Source: Protula sp. h YS-2021
Taxonomy: Eukaryota; Annelida; Polychaeta; Sabellida; Serpulidae
Direction of reading: 5' to 3'
Assembly (NCBI GenBank): GCA_949752745.1
Contig: OX457029.1
Location: 44,626,500 to 44,690,499, forward strand
DNA length: 64,000 nucleotides
A program made the translations under genes and the position numbers. The notes below the pieces were generated by a model. It did not search any database. It saw nothing but the letters and a program-made list of their open reading frames with translations, and was not told where the DNA came from. Below are positions 1 through 11,600 of this stretch, piece after piece (position 1 is the first letter of the stretch; every line of letters begins with the position of its first letter).

Positions 1-560
1 GGATAGGTAGACGTAGTGTCTAACAATTCAACTAATCAATCCATTAACCAGAAGGCGCGTGAGACTGTCGTAGATACGCTAAGTTCGGCATTTTGTTAAT
101 TTAAGTCCCACCCTGAAAATTTTTTGAATCCGGAAAATTCTTAGTCACCGCACTGCGGAAGGGTTTAGAGAAGCCGTGTCCAAAATTTGAAACGAATCCA
201 TCCATCAATGTAGCCTGTAGGCGCGTGAGACTGCTGTATATAAACTGAGTCCAGTGCCGATTTTCAAAAGTCCGCCATTTTGTCAGTTTTTTTTCGGATC
301 CGGAAAATTCTTAGTCACTGCACTGCAAAAGGGTCCAGAGAAGCCGTGTACAAAATAAAAATTTGAAACGAATCTATCTATCATTGCGGCCAGAAGGCGC
401 TTGAGACTGCCGTATATACGCTAAGTCCAGTGCCGATTTTAAAAAGTCCGCTATTTTGTCAATTTTTATCCGTCCTGGAAAATTCTTGGTCACTGCACTG
501 CAGAAAATTCCAGAGAAGCCGTGTAAAAAATTGAAACCAATCCATCTATTAATGGAAGCG
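1..560. repeat. Tandem repeat, about 170-bp unit, three copies
   Basis: Three diverged head-to-tail units can be recognised by the recurring words GGCGCGTGAGACTG (near 53, 220 and, with one change, 393), CCGGAAAATTCTTAGTCAC and AGAGAAGCCGTGT. Spacing is about 170 bases. No coding capacity is conserved between units. Confidence 0.7.
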
Positions 561-640
561 TAACAGACGGACGGACAGACGGACAGGCAGACGGATAGAC
601 CGAAAAGTGCAAAGCTATATCCCTCCGTTCCACGGGGGGA
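560..640. repeat. GACGGACAGACGG-type simple repeat with a conserved tail
   Basis: A (GACGGACA)n-like tract is followed by a tail reading roughly ATATCCCTCCGTTCCACGGG and then GGGGATAAAA. The same tract and tail occur at 3030-3090, and a complementary GTCCGTCCGTCTGTCC tract lies at 8930-8985. This suggests the end of a dispersed repeat rather than a plain microsatellite. Confidence 0.55.
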
Positions 641-664
641 TAAAAGGACAAGCCGCATGCACGA

Positions 665-1075
665 GCTCTTAGAGATGCCTCACACCAAAAATAAATTAAA
701 TCGGACCATAAATGTAGGAGGAGATGCATTTTGGATTATTTTTGAAAATTTTTCTTGAAAAAATTCCCCCAAAATGCAAAAATTGTCCGATCGACCTAAA
801 TAGCACAATTGGTATGCGTGACCCCCCCCCCCCCCCCCCTCCCTTAGGAGTGCCTCACACCAGAAATGGACGACATCGGATGAAAAATCTAGGAGGAGAT
901 ACATTTTAAATTTTTTTTCTTCAAAAATTCGCCAAAACTTCAAAAATTATTCGATCAACTAAAAAGCACAAGCGGTACGCACGACTCCCTAGGGATGCCT
1001 TATGCGAAAAATAAATGACATCGGATCAAAATTGTAGGAGGAGATGCATTTTGAAACAAAGGTTCACTAAATAAA
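665..1075. repeat. Dispersed tandem repeat (about 150-175-bp unit), first cluster
   Basis: Three units share TGCCTCACACC or a near copy (about 672, 849, 995), then CGGATCAAAATTGTAGGAG and GATGCATTTTGAAA. The cluster at 5130-5790 is built from recognisably the same unit (AATCCGATCAAAATTGTGGG, AGCATTTTGAAA). A 17-C run lies inside at about 823-839. No gene seen. Confidence 0.6.
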
Positions 1076-1717
1076 CAGCTAACTAACGAACACCATCTGC
1101 AGACCGATAGAAATACCCCCAGCTTACGTGTAACGTAAGCTGGACTAAAAATATATATTTTTGAGAAGTCGTATTTTTGACAATTTTTGGCCGATTTCAC
1201 AAATAATCGGCCCCTCCGTACTCTTCTGCCACCTCAACGCCCATGAGCTGAAACGCATGATATTATGACGTCACAATCTTACGCACCACTGCTAACATAT
1301 GATGTGCTTGTGACAGATTTATAGAACAGACAATACACAGCAAAAGTTCGTTCATACAGTTAGGTCCAGATCAAACTGTTCGTGATTAACCACATATTTA
1401 AATAAACAAGTAGTTCCTCGATTGGACAACGGCGTAAGAGAATGTTCAGACTGAACTATAATTTCGAAGCAGTCAGTAAAATCCTGCCTTGACTCGCAAA
1501 TATGTTCTGAATCCGGTTGTAAACCATGTTTGGGATTAAATTTAATACCTTTCTTATTTGGCTGACAAATTGGAATGATTTCATTGTATACTGCGCGTCA
1601 CTAATTATTTATATTTTTTGTGTGCCATTCATTTTCTATGGTGGTTGTATGGAACAAGGTGTGAATATTTATTTCAATTGAAAAGATAATTGAACAATAC
1701 TTTGTAGGCTTACCAAA
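1076..1717. other. Gene-free stretch
   Basis: No supported gene. A short perfect hairpin with 8-bp arms (AGCTTACG, loop TGTAA) lies at 1121-1141. A sentence-like block at about 1165-1205 (GTATTTTTGACAATTTTTGG) recurs diverged at 2888-2930, so this is old repeat. Confidence 0.5.
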
Positions 1718-1996
1718 ATGGACCCTAAAAACATTTTATTGACCATATTGAGTTGCACTCTGTACCGTAAAAAAATAGCCCAACGCCTTACCCCCATGCA
1801 GCGGGCCCTTGCCGTTGGGCAACTTCAGGCAAGAAAAACTCAAAGAGAAGTGGCGTTAGACTTGGGCGTTTCCCAGCCAGCAATCGGTGTCTTACACAAG
1901 AAGTTCCGGCAAACCGTAGATGTGGCTCATATACAACTGAAGAACTGTAGGCTAGAGAGTGTTCGCCAATATTGGCTGAGGGCTAATAATCAGTGA
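1718..1996 (+). pseudogene. Tc1/mariner-like transposase, N-terminal helix-turn-helix fragment
   Basis: The 92-residue frame contains RLTPMQRALAVGQLQARKT followed by QREVALDLGVSQPAIGVL and a KKFRQT stretch. This is the paired-like helix-turn-helix (DNA-binding) start of Tc1/mariner transposases, where a GxxxxxIA..LGVS..TV pattern is usual. The frame stops after about 92 residues, and I found no DDE/DDD catalytic domain downstream. No clear terminal inverted repeats were found. A related fragment lies on the minus strand at 38.9-39.25 kb. The family assignment comes from pattern recognition; the element is dead here. Confidence 0.6.
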
Positions 1997-3984
1997 CGCG
2001 CAGTATATATATAAGCATACCCCATTTTCAAAAAGCTTGTCAACAAGGGATTGTGGCATTTCAGATTTCTCGTCCATTTCTTTCACGAGCGGCTGAATCT
2101 GTTCAGATGCAAATTTGGCAGCTGCAATATGAAATACGACATTGCAAAAGACTCTCCAGACTTAATGGCAGGTTGTGAAAAATGCTAGAAATTTTAATTT
2201 ATAGACAATATCAAGGGCAAATTTACGAAAAAAGTTAAGAGAAACCTGTTTCTTTCATCAAGGCCTCTTCTTCGTTCAGGTGTGTTAGCGGCGACGCTGT
2301 ATGCTGGGACCGGATAGGTGCCCGACATCGATGCAGCGACCATCTAAAACAGTGGCGCGTGATCGGTGCCCGAGCTAGCAGTCTCGCCAACATGTCTCCT
2401 GTAAGAAAACGCAAATCAAATCGTAGATGTGCTAAAAATAGGTTGACCCCGCGTTGTGAGAAAAGAACTCAAATTTTTGTGAAGTTTCTCAAAAAGATGG
2501 TTTAATTTCGAACAAACTAATAAAGAGCGTTGACTTGAAAACTACCTGAATGCTTGTCAAAAGTTATTTCACTAAAACCTTGCAGAATTTCTTCCGGTTG
2601 GTGTTCAATTATTTCCTCCAAAACCTAGAGGCTCAGTGAGGCAGAATCCCCTGTGTAACCCACAATGTCATTGGATGGTAGTAAATCCAATGAACTTGAA
2701 AACCCTCCATTGCCTAACAAATTTTGATCCATTTAAAAAATAAGGCGACGTTGCACATCTACCAATATATACATTTTCACTGCATAAAATTACAGAATGC
2801 TGGATTGAATAGTTTGGGGGAACTCGTCTGGACAAAACCTATCTCCGTGCTAACAAATTTCCTGAAAAACTGCCATTAGTGACAAGTCGTATTTTTGGCA
2901 ACTTTTGGCCGATTTCAAAAATAATACGACGTTGCACACCTTCAATATATGTTCTAACCGTATGCCACAGGAAACAAGCAAATACTTTCTGATGTAAAGC
3001 CCGGACACCACAAGGGCGCACGAAAGCGGATAGACAGACGGACAGACGGATAAGCTACAACCTACATCCCCCCGTTACACGGGGATAAAAAGTAATTGCC
3101 AGTTAGTAACGATTTTTCAACTTAAAAGCGTACACAAGCACGTACTTTCAACGACTGCTGCCCCTGCTTCTATAGAAGCTGGGCTAAAAACTCAGATACA
3201 TTCAACTCGCCTGTGTACCTGATGGAAAAGTCAGTTTTCAAATTTTCCCATTGGATTTCAGGCTGGTGACGTCAGTCCTCCTGCACGTGCTGTGTATCGT
3301 TTGGTGTGACGTTCAGTTGTTCGCGTTACATCGCTCTGCGTAAACGGACCAGCATTGTTATGTTATGTGGTGGTAGATTCTCTTTCACCTGTGGGATTTC
3401 GCATGATGGCTCATTGACTGATTCAGGGATGCACTGAGCGAACAGCCCGCCTCCGCCCTCCCTCTCATCTTGGCTTATGTTATTACGCAAGAAAGATTCA
3501 GACATCGAACTAATGTCGATTTGAGACTGCGACATTAGATCCGGTTGTAATGAGGTTGTGACTGGTCGTGAAACACGTCATGTAATTAACGCTGTTTGCC
3601 AGTCTCGACTGAAAACATTTTTTCTACTTACTAGCAACGTCTGTTGACTGCCCGTTCAGTTAACGTCGTTGCTGTTTGTCGCGACTTCTAATCAACGTCT
3701 TTGGAGAGACTTTTAATAGACGCTAAAACAGCCAGACGTGAATACTTTAAATGAAACGCAGATTTTTTAAAAGGTGCTGTCATTTCGACATTTTTTGGCG
3801 ATCCTGATGACACCTGTAGGAGGCAAAACTGCAGTATATATTCTTTCACTGTTTGAAGTTAAAAGACAGTAGGATGAAAAATACACGCCGAAGAGGCGCG
3901 CACAGAGTATCGCAGGTCATCGATCACTGACATGGCAACAATAACAAGCAATCGTAGAGGGCACAGCCCCCAACAACAGCTGTC
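1997..3984. other. Gene-free stretch with old repeats
   Basis: No supported gene. The frame at 1993-2178 is short and unrecognised. The word CGACGTTGCACA occurs at about 2747 and 2928 within similar context, an old duplication of about 180 bases. 3590-3760 is rich in CAACGTCT/AACGTCG words like those at 10.0-10.7 kb and 24.4-24.7 kb. Confidence 0.4.
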
Positions 3985-4054
3985 ATGCCCAAATTCAAGT
4001 GGATAAACAAGCACTCAGTGAAATGTCAAATTATTCAGCCTGACAGTTTCCCTG

Positions 4055-4270
4055 TTTGTCGTGGCCCCTTCCAGATTCGGATAAAAAGAAGTACGGTAAA
4101 AACTGCCGGTCTTGACCAACTTTCAGACCCGGATAAAAATGTAACGTACCGTAAAACTTCTGTAGTGACCAGCTTCCAGACCTGGATAAAAAGGACCTAC
4201 AGTAAAGCCCGTTTTAGGTGTCACCTTCCATCTGGATAAAGAAAACGTGCAGTAAGATCTGTTTAGTGAC
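4055..4270. repeat. Minisatellite, about 55-60-bp unit, four copies
   Basis: Units share CAGACCCGGATAAAAA, then a TACCGTAAAA-like word, then GTGACCA, and repeat every 55-60 bases. The 84-residue open frame across it only reflects the repeat. Confidence 0.65.
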
Positions 4271-5129
4271 CACCATCTGTTTCGTTTAGTTTTTTAATTT
4301 TGATTATGTTTGCATAAATGAATTCCAGTAATAAGAAAAAAATATGGCTTTTGGGGAATTACTGGTTTAGTTGGGGAGGCATTTGTTTTTGTTTACAAAA
4401 ACAAGAAAGTAAATAGATGTCGATTGAAAGTGTGTAGTATAAGCCTGTGCTCTTATGTTTTGTGTGCACTAGCCGCTCTAGTTTTTATTTTTGTCAATGA
4501 ATTTTGACGAACTTTTGATATTTTTACTTTGGTTAGTTTTTAGCTTTTTGGACTTTTACGCTGTCTCTAAAACAGTTCATCGGATATTCACCAAACGTGG
4601 AATTAGAAATACTAGACAGTGCACATCATTACGAAGTTTGATTCTGATCAAAAATGCTTTTTTGGCTTTATGACTATATGCACACGGTATCTCAGAGACG
4701 GCCTTTTCGATTTTGATCAAATCTAGCAGGAAGAAAGACCCTATAGTGTAGATGGTCGCTGAAGTACTGGGACTGTTTGAGGTGACTGAGTGGGGCGGAG
4801 GGGGGGGGCATATCCGTTTTCGTGAAAACATTGGCACCCGACCGGGGTTTTATTGGCTTATGCATTTTTGCCCTGTCCGTCTGTTGGTTCGTGTCTTTGT
4901 ACTGTATCGGTTTATTTTAAAATCTACTCAACGCTGTCTCCGGTTGGGGCTGTGCTCTCGACGATAGCTTGCTAGCTTTGGGGACGTTTTGGTCCTAAAT
5001 TCCATTGGGGACCTTATGACCGGGGATTTTATGGCCTGGGACCTTATGGTCGGGGACGTCTTGTCCTCGGCTCTACTACGACAAATTTTGCTTTGGGGCA
5101 GTTTTGGTCGATCAAAATTGTGGGAGATC
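4271..5129. other. Gene-free stretch
   Basis: No supported gene. Short frames on both strands show no recognisable domain. A CCGGTTGGGGCTG...GACGA block at about 4940-4970 recurs near 9130-9160, so it is a dispersed repeat. Confidence 0.4.
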
Positions 5130-5790
5130 AAGTATTATGAAAATTGGCTATCAGTAAATTAAAAAATGCAACAATTTAGCCAATTTTTGGAGGATCGCAA
5201 AAACAAAAAAAGACCTTTTCAAGAGAGGCCTACCTAGAGGACAATCGTACAAAATTGAAAGGAATCCGATCCAAATTGTGTGAAAAGAAGCATTTTGAAA
5301 TTTTGAGTGCAAAAAAAATTAAAAAATGCCCCCCCCCCCCCCCCCACTGGCTAATTTTTTAGCATATCGCCAAAAACGTAATTTTTCAAGAGAGGCCTAC
5401 CTAGTGAACAATCGTGCAAAATTGACAAGGAATCTAATCAAAATTGTGGGAGAAGCATTTTGAAATTTGGGCACAAAAAAAATTTAAAAATGCCCCCATT
5501 TGGCCAATTTTTGGCGGAATTCTTTTTAAAAGAGGAATACCTAGAGAATATTCGTACAAAATTTAAAGAAAATCTATTAAAGAAAATCTAACTAACATTG
5601 TGGGAGAAGAATTTTTCTGAAAACTGGGAGCCAAAAAAATGTATATGCCCCTCATTTGGCCAATTTTTTGGCAGATCGACAAAAAAGTAGTTTTTCAAGA
5701 GAGGCCTGAACAGAGAAGATTCGTACTAAATTCGAAAGGAATCCGATCAAAACTAAAGCAAAAAAGGCATTTTTAAGTTAAAATTTATAT
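5130..5790. repeat. Tandem repeat, about 140-170-bp unit, four copies
   Basis: The word TTTTTCAAGAGAGGCCTACC, or a diverged form, recurs near 5215, 5385, 5525 and 5693. Each is followed by AATCGTACAAAATTGAAAGG and AAGCATTTTGAAA. A 19-C run splits one unit at about 5328. Same family as 665-1075. Confidence 0.7.
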
Positions 5791-7664
5791 ACGTACATAC
5801 GTACTCACGCGCATGAAAACGACGGGTGTCCCTCTATTGATGTGATGAGATCAGCCCGACAAAGTCTGTTGGTCTAAAAAAAGAACTACATTAAGGTACA
5901 ACCCATGGTTGTATCTTAAGAGTCCCTCATGCGCTCATTATGATCCCGGTTATGGAAATATCTACTAAGGAGGCTATCGTCCACGTGTTTAATTCTCACA
6001 CGTTTGCACATTGTTTCGTAATACTCTGGAGTCTTTTTGTTTTTCCTTTTTTTTTTTTTGTTAATCTGCATTTAGATGACCCTGCAATAATGCACCTATC
6101 TTAATGGATTTTTCATCGGGCCACGAATGAGCGGATGAGGGCCTCTATCGTATTTACAAGGGAAAAATAGAATTGGTTGTAGTAGATACTGGTGAGAACA
6201 CAATGTTACATTCCGACGCCGCTACCAGTTATTAAGGCAGCTGCAAATTTGGCAACCCTTTCGACCACTGTAGATGTTTTTTTTTTTCACTTCACCGGTT
6301 TGTAATTACTGTAACCATTCGTTCTCTTCAACCATTAACTGCGGCAGGTCGCTATTTTCTTACAAAATCCAGCCTTTAAAAAGTGGCATCTCTGCAATTT
6401 CTGCAGTGAATGTTTTCTACACTCTGCGTTACTTACCTTTGTCATAGATATGAAGATATACCCGCTTTAATTGTGCATATTTCGATGATATTTCTATATC
6501 TTTTCACCAGAAACCCGAAGTGCTCTTCTTCCATTTTGTGCACACGGCTTTGGAGACGATTGCAATTCCCCGGTACCCTCTCGAGGCACACGACACACGA
6601 GACATATACAACCACAACAAAGGACAACACGGTTGCCCTATTACCAGTTGCTCAGGAGCATGACTAGAACGGCAAATTAGACAGATTTCTCTAGAAAATA
6701 CATGCGGGATTTGACAGATGGTACACTTTTTCTAATTTAACATGGTTTTCAACCACATAATATATTTTTAGTGAAACACAAAAGTGGTAACTATGAACTA
6801 AAGTATCTGGTGTAATTCGGATTATGTTTTCCTGTTGAGTTGATTCATTAACACATTGATGAAAAAAACACCCGCACACTCCATTCGCATACACCAGTGA
6901 AATATATGAGAGGCCAGTACGAAGCCATACGAGGCCAGCACGAGGCCATACGAGGCCAGTACGAGGCCATACTCTTACCCGTCTTCTGGTCATTTGGTTT
7001 TTGGACACACACAGTGGGCGTGGGGGGGGGGGGGGTGGCGGCGGGGGCATGCGTATTTAGGCTAAAACCCGATGAGGTGGTTTGGCGAATGAAAAATAAA
7101 AGCGTAGGCCAAAAATTTTAGATGTGAAAAGTGAAAAGATGATATAGTTCCTCATGTGTACAGCAAAAAATTATCGCCTCATCAGCAAAGATTGCAATTT
7201 TTCTTGGTCGTTTTTTTTGTAAAGTGTTCAGGTGAAACCATGAGCATCACCTTTTTTTTTTTTTTTTTTTTTTTTTAGAACCCAATGTGGCGGGTTGGAT
7301 TGGTTATGGCTACTTAACTTTGAAATAAAAAATTACTTTGAAAAACATGTATGTGTGTTTTTCTTGCTGATAATTTTTCTTCGTTGCTAGTTTATCATTG
7401 AAAATCAGTTAATCTGTTATCAGTAAAATACTTGATAAAATCACAATAATTGGTTATATAAAGAAAAGCCAGCCAGGCTAGCAAGATAATACAAGAAATA
7501 TGTGAAGAGTTCAGCTGTTGGCTGACTGGTTCTTTTTCACTGACATAAATATAATAACTGCCGACAAGGCACTGCCGTGAAATGTTTGAAACATTGAATC
7601 TATCTATAGAAAACCATAAATTCTCACAATGAAATCAATATGAGGCACGGTCATCGTGTTCGTT
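5791..7664. other. Gene-free stretch with simple repeats
   Basis: No supported gene. 6905-6972 is a small minisatellite (CGAGGCCAGTA, CGAGGCCATA alternating). 7021-7047 is a G run within GTGGCGGCGGGGG. 7251-7276 is a T run. The frames here carry no recognisable motif. Confidence 0.45.
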
Positions 7665-8245
7665 TCATATTTAACACTTGACAAGTCTTTGGCTTGCAAG
7701 GGTTATATGAATTGGTGCGAGCAGCCGTTCGTCCTTTTTAGCCCTCAACCAAATAAGCTGTTGGCTTGCAAGGTGTTTCTGAATTTGTGCGAGCAGCCGT
7801 TGGTATGTTTTTTTCTTGACAGTGAACGGATTTTTTGTGTCATCTGCTCAGCTGACACTACGGTCCTAGGTCCACGAAACTTAGGACTCAGGTAGAACTT
7901 GATATAAACATGTACATGACACTTTTTATTTTCTCCTAGATTTCGTTTTCTTGTTTAAAACGCCATGTGAAAAGAGTGTATTTTTTGCAAGTAAATGTGG
8001 AGCATTTATGGCATAGCAGCAGAACACGCAGTTGCTTAGCTTTGTGCGAGCTCTCACTGCGTAAATAGACAACACGGCGTATGCGTGATGAACCAATAAA
8101 ACCTTAAGTCAACAAAAACCAAACACTACTCGGCTTATAAGACGTATTCAAGCTGTGTTGTTTGCAATATATTATTCAAGAAATAACCCATTGAAGGAAG
8201 TATTTTTGCGTTTTAATCGCTAGCGAAATAAGGTTCTAGTTTCAG
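7665..8245 (+). repeat. 600-bp interspersed repeat, copy A
   Basis: This block starts near TTTAACACTTGACAAGTC and ends near TCGCTAGCGAAATAAGG. The same sequence, inverted, occurs at 45089-45690 and 52222-53505. The other two copies are each split by a different younger transposon. The words AACACTTGACAA (in two copies at or near both ends) and TTTCGCTAGCGAAAT (a palindrome) mark the ends. It lies just upstream of the heparanase start. No coding capacity is seen. Confidence 0.75.
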
Positions 8246-8607
8246 TTGTGTCCTTGAACATCATATGGCAAACAACTACAAGGAAGACGTGTTCAAGCTA
8301 GTACATATTTTTGATGTCGGTCATAATAAATAGATAATTTTTTTACCTAAAATAATAGCAGAATACGGGAAATCAATATATTAATCTAGGCACATCTGTG
8401 GCCTGAAATATAAGGATATAAATATGAGGAAACTCTGTAAATGCATTGGAGTGAATGATGTTTAAAAAAGAATCAGGAAGACTGTTGTGTATCTCTGACA
8501 TCTCGATCATTTAAGTGAAAGGGGAGTTCTAATCTGATAAATATATGTAACTAATACTCCGCAAGTACTGGTAGTTCCGGTGGTACTACTTCAGGAGATA
8601 CTGTATC
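8246..8607 (+). other. Presumed 5' flank or 5' UTR of heparanase
   Basis: AT-rich sequence directly before the heparanase ATG at 8608. I cannot define a TATA box, initiator or transcript start with confidence. Confidence 0.3.
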
Positions 8608-11600
8608 ATGGATTCTGTGGGGTTGTTGTTTACTTTGACGTTACTTGTTTGCAAATCTTTAATAATTTTAAAGGCTGGAATTTTGAGTAGAGCAGATTGG
8701 CCAAGCAGAAATGAGCAGGCCTTTTCTCCCATCATGAATGACAGTATTTTAGTGACGATTTATCCTGGCACTGTACTCCGTGTCGTAGATGAGCGCTATC
8801 TGAGCGTCTGTCTGTCTCCGCGTTTGTTGGGAAGTTTGTCAGCGTACAGTTTGTTTCGGTCAGTAAATCAATAATTTTGTTATTAGATCCCAACCGGGCG
8901 AGCCTATAGGGGTCTATAGGATTGTCCTTGGTCCGTCCGTCTGTCCGTCCATCTGTCTGTCCGTCCGTGTGTCACACTTTGGATGCTGTTTTATTTTCAC
9001 GCAAGTTCTCCGAGACTGTTTGACCTAGACATATGTTACCTGGCACAGTGAAAATATATATATTGAAGCTGTGCAACGTGCATTCTTTTTCAAATCGGAA
9101 AAAATTGCCAAAATGGCGACTTGTGGTGTCCGGTTGGGGTCTGGGCCTTGGACGACGGCTTGTTTTCCCGTATCATCAGTGACTACAAAGGCAGTGAATA
9201 AAATCACATATAACACAAGTTTTATATTTCGTTGAATTACAGTAGTGAATGCAATTGCTAGTGCATGCAACTGTTCTTTTGTATGCTTTTTTAATGGTAA
9301 GAATTAGTTGAGGGTTCGCTTAACTTTTTTTCAAGCCGACCAGGCTTAAGTAAGCAAAGCTAACCCTGTGATGTTCTGTTCATTTTATGGCTTAAAACGC
9401 GGCTGCACCAATTATGGTCCAAACTTGTGCCTCTTCATATTGCATATTTGCTGAGGGTTAGCTTCGGCATTGTGTAGATCGTCCCATACTGCCAGATTGT
9501 TTTTATATCTTGATTCACAATCCGGAGTTTGTGTTTGATGCTCACCTCATACTTTAGATGCTTGAAAAAACTCCGTTTTAGTGCGATGTACGGATCAATA
9601 AAGGCTGCGATATAAAATTCGATGTTCTCAATATATAGCGGTATTTTTATTATCCCCACCAAAGAAGTGTACACTCGTACATAAACGTCATATATTAAGG
9701 TGTCTAAAGTTTGAGGTGAGCTTAAGCACAAACTCACAGATTGTCAGTCAAGATATAGAAACAATCCGGCAGTGTGTGATGAACTAAGGCATTGTGTATC
9801 AAAACACGACGTTACCTCCAGGGTTGCGTCATTACGCTTCTCGGAAATTTTAACCTTATCTAAGGAAAATCCGGCGAGCGTTCATGGTGCACCGTTCCTC
9901 AGGATTAACTAATCCAGGCAGATTTAGTGTTTTTCATACTGCGGATTTGCTCGTGATAAGTTGAGCTAATCTTGACCAAATCCGCAGTATGGAACGAACA
10001 TTACTGATGAAAATTGGCGACGTTTGATCGACGTTGGATAGACGTTACACCCTAGAAACAACGTCTACCTTCAGGTGTTGGATAAACGTTGATTATCCGA
10101 TGTTTAATCAAAGTTGAGTAAAGGTTGCAAATGAAAGCCGAAGCAAAGTCTGTCTCCCGACGTTGTATGTAGTGACAATCATAGTGTGGTCATCCTGCGT
10201 CACAGCAGCCCCACCCTTGGGTCATCCGCTCACACAGGGTATGTATGAAGTCGATTTCCATTATTATTTTTTAAAAGTAGGTGGCAAAAAAAATTGCGTG
10301 ACCTTGAAACTGCCATATTTTGAGTACTCGTTTCGGTCAACTGTCAAATTGACCTGTCATGGATACCATTCCTGTGAGCGACAATACAAGGACGTCGTTT
10401 TTTTATTTGGTTTTGAGTCCAACGTCTATAAAACGTCAATTTTTTATGTCTATCAAACATTGATTTTCCTACGTTTATTCAACGTTGCACTAAGGACGTT
10501 GAAAAAAATTCGGAGAAAGTTACGTTTTGGTTGCGAGCAAAAATAAAGGAAAAAAAAACTTTTAAACAACGTTGCTAACCCAACGTTTATTCCACATTGT
10601 GTCAGAGACGTCGGTTTGACGTTGATCTGTGGTCGTAGACAATCACAAACAGAGTATAACCAGAGTTAATGTCGTGGTTTGGTCGAACGGTCGTCGCAAC
10701 CTCAAATCGACGTCGGTCGACCTCAGAATGTTTACTGGGTAATTAAAATCGGTGGGTTCGGTTCGGTGGGTATGTATTGAATGTTCCTATTGTGATTTCC
10801 AGATCCAAGAGGTTTTCAGCATTACTGCGTGGTCTATCACCGTGTTACGTCCGTGTCGGCGGTACTGCAGCGGAAGTACTGACATTTAACAGCACAGCCT
10901 CCTTACCTGATGCTCACACGTTAGCAGAAACTGAACAAGCATATAATGAAAGTATAGAAGAGGATGGCCCGCCACCGCCTTTCTCGTTCAATGGTATGGT
11001 CTTTTGTGATAGTATTTTATGCATGGACAAGGATTGGACTAGGCGTGCGAAAGTTCAAATGGTTTGTTTGTATTCCTTCCAACACACCGACACCACAGGA
11101 CCACATCAACCAATCAGTTGCAAGGGATTTTTCTTGGCAACAAAATTGTTTGAGAGGAAAAAACGCACTTTTACCACTCTTTCTTTGCAAACCTACGAGC
11201 AAATTACAAATTTCGTTCATAGAAAAAAAAACTAGTTTTTTAATAGTAACGTACAGTGAAAAATATTCAATTTATCGCTAATTTTACCCCTGTTCCGATT
11301 TGGAACATGTGTTGGGATGAACAATTCAAATTTGTTCATTAATATTTCCTGAAAGATACAGCATGCGACCTAAAATCGCAAAAAAAAAAAACCGAAACAA
11401 ATTTTTGGCAGTGCATGTACATGAAATTATCTTCCTCCCACTTAAACCCCGTCAGCACTGTACACGGAAAATAGTCATCCAGCGACACAGAATGAACATA
11501 TATGACGTGGGATAGACGTCGCGACAAGACAGCGGATCGACGTAGGAGACTGGGTTGCATATGACAATCGAAACAACGTCTTTCACTCGGCGTTGGTAGT

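Noticed and set aside
3326..3535. 69-residue minus-strand frame with polar composition
   Set aside because: No recognisable motif, no neighbours, and surrounded by old repeats; cannot be supported as a gene.
10163..10546. 127-residue frame starting with a signal-peptide-like MYVVTIIVWSSCVTAAPP, considered as heparanase exon 1
   Set aside because: The exon at 8608-8858 has both a signal-like start and heparanase-like sequence, and its donor phase joins exon 2 exactly. The 10163 frame runs through an AACGTTG repeat.
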